From the NCBI GenBank assembly GCA_028290305.1, contig JAQGKC010000403.1, positions 1 to 5,732 of the forward strand: a DNA stretch of 5,732 nt, read 5' to 3'. The notes beneath the pieces are model-generated. The model was not told the origin of the DNA, searched no databases, and worked only from the letters and a program-made list of their open reading frames with translations. This DNA comes from Bradyrhizobium sp. (GTDB taxonomy: Bacteria; Pseudomonadota; Alphaproteobacteria; Rhizobiales; Xanthobacteraceae). The position numbers and the translations under genes are program-made. This document shows positions 5,539 to 5,732 of this stretch, in pieces. The number at the start of each line of letters is the position of its first letter. The first letter of the stretch is position 1.

Positions 5539-5732
5539 AGAAGCGCATACACAGGATCACTCCGCAGCAGCGGTCAGGCAAATTGACGCCGTTCAGCCAG
5601 CGGAGCTCGCGCAGCGCGCAGAGGCCATCAAGCCTACCGAGATCAGCCAACCGACAGAAGTCGCCATCGCGCAGAAATCGCGCAGCCGGCCGAACCGATC
5701 AAGCTCGTCGAGCTCGCTCGCCCGACAGAAGC
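5468..5732 (+). pseudogene. Out-of-frame Pro/Glu-rich tail of the exported-protein gene (runs off right edge)
   Basis: In the frame one base on from the gene at 4903, codons from about 5468 read PVPTRPVTAALPPAQADTRP, TAPEEAHTQDHSAAAVRQID, then AVQPAELAQRAEAIKPTEIS and QPTEVAIAQ. This is a natural-looking disordered tail with repeated xPxE units, open to the window's right edge. Dropping one base near 5464-5469 joins it smoothly to the upstream frame (...VVASTP-PVPTRP...). At 5674 sense appears to return to the original frame (EIAQPAEPIKLVELARPTE); removing the 11-bp near-duplication there keeps the tail in a single frame. The gene therefore seems to have two frame-disrupting indels. The alternative is that the protein truly ends at 5538. 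Confidence 0.5.
5666..5685 (+). repeat. 11-bp near-tandem duplication causing a frame change
   Basis: ATCGCGCAG occurs at 5666-5674 and again at 5677-5685, offset by 11 bp. Eleven is not a multiple of three. Deleting one unit gives a continuous ...TEVAIAQPAEPIKLVELARP reading in the tail frame, so this looks like a slippage insertion. Confidence 0.65.

Overview
This GC-rich window looks like accessory DNA from a Bradyrhizobium-like alphaproteobacterium. That placement is inferred from recalled protein resemblance (the ERF protein, the small helix-turn-helix regulator and the paired hypothetical genes at 2476-3659), not from a search. No rRNA, tRNA, CRISPR array or intact transposase is visible.

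Left part (1-1894): a compact phage-type recombination module. On the minus strand, a complete YqaJ/lambda-exonuclease-type nuclease (731-1561) overlaps by 14 bp a downstream ERF-family single-strand annealing protein (744 to beyond the left edge). Divergent from them, on the plus strand, lies an 88-residue helix-turn-helix regulator (1628-1894). The 66-bp gap between them holds a perfect inverted repeat (1589-1607), a third copy of the half-site, and plausible back-to-back promoters. This suggests that the regulator controls both itself and the exonuclease/annealase pair. The pair would make a Red-like system: 5'-3' resection followed by strand annealing.

Centre (1895-3659): a gene-poor 580-bp stretch contains a short remnant that reads like the C-terminal end of a GGDEF (diguanylate cyclase) domain, a hydrophobic open frame without a start, and a weak terminator-like hairpin. 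It is followed by a two-gene operon of unknown function (201 and 191 aa), coupled through a good Shine-Dalgarno inside the end of the first gene. The two proteins carry separate blocks that I recall as parts of single proteins in other bacteria.

Right part (3660-5732): about 1.2 kb has no long convincing gene. Its best content is a 45-residue single-helix membrane protein on the minus strand (4343-4480). The last gene (from 4903) encodes a probably exported protein with a helical core and a Pro/Glu-rich repeated tail. It carries an in-frame 18-bp tandem duplication and two apparent frameshifts, one of them explained by an 11-bp near-tandem duplication, so it is probably a decaying gene. Overall the window reads as an island or prophage remnant: one intact, regulated recombination cassette among hypothetical and degraded genes.
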